A DNA stretch of 6,604 nucleotides, taken from Actinomycetota bacterium. Lineage in GTDB: Bacteria; Actinomycetota; Actinomycetes; Mycobacteriales; Micromonosporaceae. Both the position numbers and the translations under genes were made by a program. This document shows positions 5,672 to 6,604 of the stretch, piece after piece (position 1 is the first letter of the stretch; each line of letters begins with the position of its first letter). The DNA lies in the NCBI GenBank assembly GCA_005885115.1, contig VAXX01000207.1, positions 509 through 7,112 of the forward strand, in the 5' to 3' direction. The notes beneath the pieces are model-generated. The model worked only from the letters and a program-made list of their open reading frames with translations, did not search any database and was not told the DNA's origin.

Positions 5672-6219
5672 GTCGGGCCCCACTCGCCGGGCGCCGGTAC
5701 CCCCGGGGGCCGCATCGGTGCCCGCCTGGCCGCCGCGTGCCCGGACTCCCCCGGCTCCTTGGCCCCGGGCCACGGCTTGGCGACCCGGGCGGCGAGCACG
5801 AAGTCCTTGCGCAGCGGGTACCCCTCGAACTCCGGCGGGAGCAGCAGCGGCCGCAACCCGCCCGGGTGGCCCGGGAAGTCGATGCCGAACATCTCGTGGG
5901 TTTCCCGCTCGTGCCAGGCCGCACCCGGATAACTGTCCACAATGGACGGTACGGCGGCGTCCTCCCCCGGCACCGCCGTGCGCAGCAACAGCCCGCGCCG
6001 CCCGGCCAGCGACCACAGGTGCGCGACGACGGTGAACCCGCCCACCTCGTCGACGGCGGACAGCCAGTCGAAGAAGTCGTACCCCAGCTCGTCCCGCGCC
6101 GTCCGGACCGCCGCCGCCCAGCGGTCCACCGGCACGTCCACGGTCGCCCGCGCGAAGGCGCCGCCGCCGCTGACCGAGGCGTCGCCGCCGAGCCGGGCCC
6201 CCACCTCATCCGGCGTCAT
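5668..6219 (-). CDS. nuoC: NADH-quinone oxidoreductase subunit C
   Basis: NuoC is the 30-kDa-type subunit in the peripheral arm of complex I, normally packed against NuoD. The 183-residue product contains the family signature at residues 104-140: ERETHEMFGIDFPGHP, then LLLPPEFEGYPLRKDF. The N-terminal part (VDVPVDRWAAAVRTARDELG, DFFDWLSAVDE) is also as expected. A Pro/Gly-rich tail of about 40 residues follows the signature. It leads straight into nuoH through a GTGA overlap, with no nuoD between. It is the first gene of its transcript here, 35 bp from the divergent AMMECR1 gene. A TANNNT element ends 7 bases before the ATG, suggesting a leaderless message. Confidence 0.93.
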   Translation of the reverse strand: MTPDEVGARLGGDASVSGGGAFARATVDVPVDRWAAAVRTARDELGYDFFDWLSAVDEVGGFTVVAHLWSLAGRRGLLLRTAVPGEDAAVPSIVDSYPGAAWHERETHEMFGIDFPGHPGGLRPLLLPPEFEGYPLRKDFVLAARVAKPWPGAKEPGESGHAAARRAPMRPPGVPAPGEWGPT

Positions 6220-6226
6220 GCCCCAG

Positions 6227-6232
6227 ATCGTA
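6227..6232 (-). promoter_or_regulatory. Putative -10 element of nuoC (leaderless)
   Basis: On the minus strand TACGAT is followed by seven bases (CTGGGGC) and then the nuoC ATG at 6219. With the usual 6-7 base distance from -10 to the transcription start, the message would begin at or beside the start codon. No clear -35 is seen. Confidence 0.5.
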
Positions 6233-6242
6233 GTCGGCGGCC

Positions 6243-6248
6243 TACGCT
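6243..6248 (+). promoter_or_regulatory. Putative -10 element of the AMMECR1-family gene (leaderless)
   Basis: TACGCT is followed by six bases (GGGAGG) and then GTG 6255. The GGGAGG touches the start codon and is too close to serve as a normal ribosome site, which fits initiation on a leaderless message better. The element stands 10 bp from the opposing nuoC -10. Confidence 0.5.
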
Positions 6249-6254
6249 GGGAGG

Positions 6255-6604
6255 GTGGCGCAGGAGCCGAACCCCGAAGAAGGGGCCGTGCTGGTCGCCC
6301 TCGCGATCGAGGCGGTCGGCGCGCGGTTGTCCGGCCGCCGGATCGAGCCGGGGGTACCGACGGCGGAGCGCCTCACCGTCGTCGGGGCCTCGTTCGTCAC
6401 GCTGGAGCGCTCCGGCCGCTTGCGCGGCTGCATCGGTACGCTCGACGCCCGCCGCCCGCTCTACCTCGACGTGGTACGCAATGCCGAGCGCGCCATGACC
6501 GACCCGCGGATGCCCCCGGTGACCAGCGAGGACTGGCCCGACCTCGACGTGAAGGTATCCGTGCTCAGCGCACCGGAACCGATGCCGGCCGAGGGCCGGG
6601 CGGA
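6255..6604 (+). CDS. AMMECR1-family protein (AmmeMemoRadiSam protein A type), N-terminal part
   Basis: The first 116 codons of an AMMECR1-domain protein run off the right edge. The family is widespread in all domains of life. In prokaryotes it often accompanies a Memo-family protein and a radical SAM enzyme, and its reaction is unproven. The hallmark LRGCIGTL lies at residues 56-63, preceded by GASFVTLERSGR ('g.FVTl...g.LRGCIG'). It is followed by LYLDVVRNAERAMTDPRMPP ('A..AA..DpRfpP') and by LDVKVSVLS ('ievsvLs.pep'). The frame is closed upstream by TAG at 6231-6233, and GTG 6255 is the first usable start. It is divergent from nuoC across 35 bp, so Memo and radical SAM partners, if present, would lie to the right of the window. 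Confidence 0.9.
   Translation, partial: MAQEPNPEEGAVLVALAIEAVGARLSGRRIEPGVPTAERLTVVGASFVTLERSGRLRGCIGTLDARRPLYLDVVRNAERAMTDPRMPPVTSEDWPDLDVKVSVLSAPEPMPAEGRA

Noticed and set aside
3375..6035. An 886-codon open frame on + covering the exported protein and the antisense strand of nuoH
   Set aside because: Its first part is out of frame with the TasA-like gene and its last part is antisense to nuoH/nuoC. Only 3648-4244 is real coding in this frame; the length reflects high GC and the frameshift.

Overview
The window is high-GC DNA with strong GC preference at third codon positions, GTG starts and GTGA/ATGA stop-start overlaps. This is typical of an actinomycete. Frequent GTAC motifs, an Uma2-family gene and the style of the surface proteins make me suspect Micromonosporaceae, but that genus-level guess is inference.

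Layout: at both ends lie minus-strand genes of a respiratory complex I (NADH:quinone oxidoreductase) cluster. From the right they are nuoC (5668-6219) and nuoH (4721-5671). After a 3.1-kb interruption come nuoI (1097-1603), nuoJ (606-1100), nuoK (292-606) and the start of nuoL (1-295, running off the left edge). Within each block the genes overlap by 1-4 bases at stop and start, so translation is probably coupled. nuoA, nuoB, nuoD and the NADH-module genes nuoE/F/G are absent from the window, and nuoC passes directly to nuoH. To the right, a divergent AMMECR1-family gene (6255 to the edge) begins 35 bp from nuoC.

The 3.1-kb block between nuoH and nuoI holds four genes unrelated to respiration. 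They are an Uma2-family (DUF820) putative nuclease on +, a SipW/ER-type signal peptidase I on -, and two + strand exported proteins starting with SipW-type signal peptides. The first exported protein is TasA/CalY (camelysin)-like. The second has two similar beta-rich domains, each with a cysteine pair. Together the peptidase and its two likely substrates look like a small cell-surface or fibre module, by analogy with the Bacillus tapA-sipW-tasA system.

The most striking local event is a perfect 115-bp tandem duplication (4130-4244 / 4245-4359) inside the second exported protein. Because 115 is not a multiple of three, it breaks the reading frame. Removing one copy restores a clean 321-residue protein that ends exactly at the nuoH stop. 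This is either a recent mutation, a reversible slippage switch, or an assembly error.

Other points of note are apparent leaderless promoters facing away from each other between nuoC and the AMMECR1 gene, an 8-bp palindrome that supplies the stop codons of both convergent genes at 4721-4728, a 195-bp antisense overlap between the signal peptidase and Uma2 genes, and a marked excess of GTAC. No tRNA, rRNA, CRISPR array, transposase or recognisable intrinsic terminator was seen. No gene-free stretch exceeds 150 bp.
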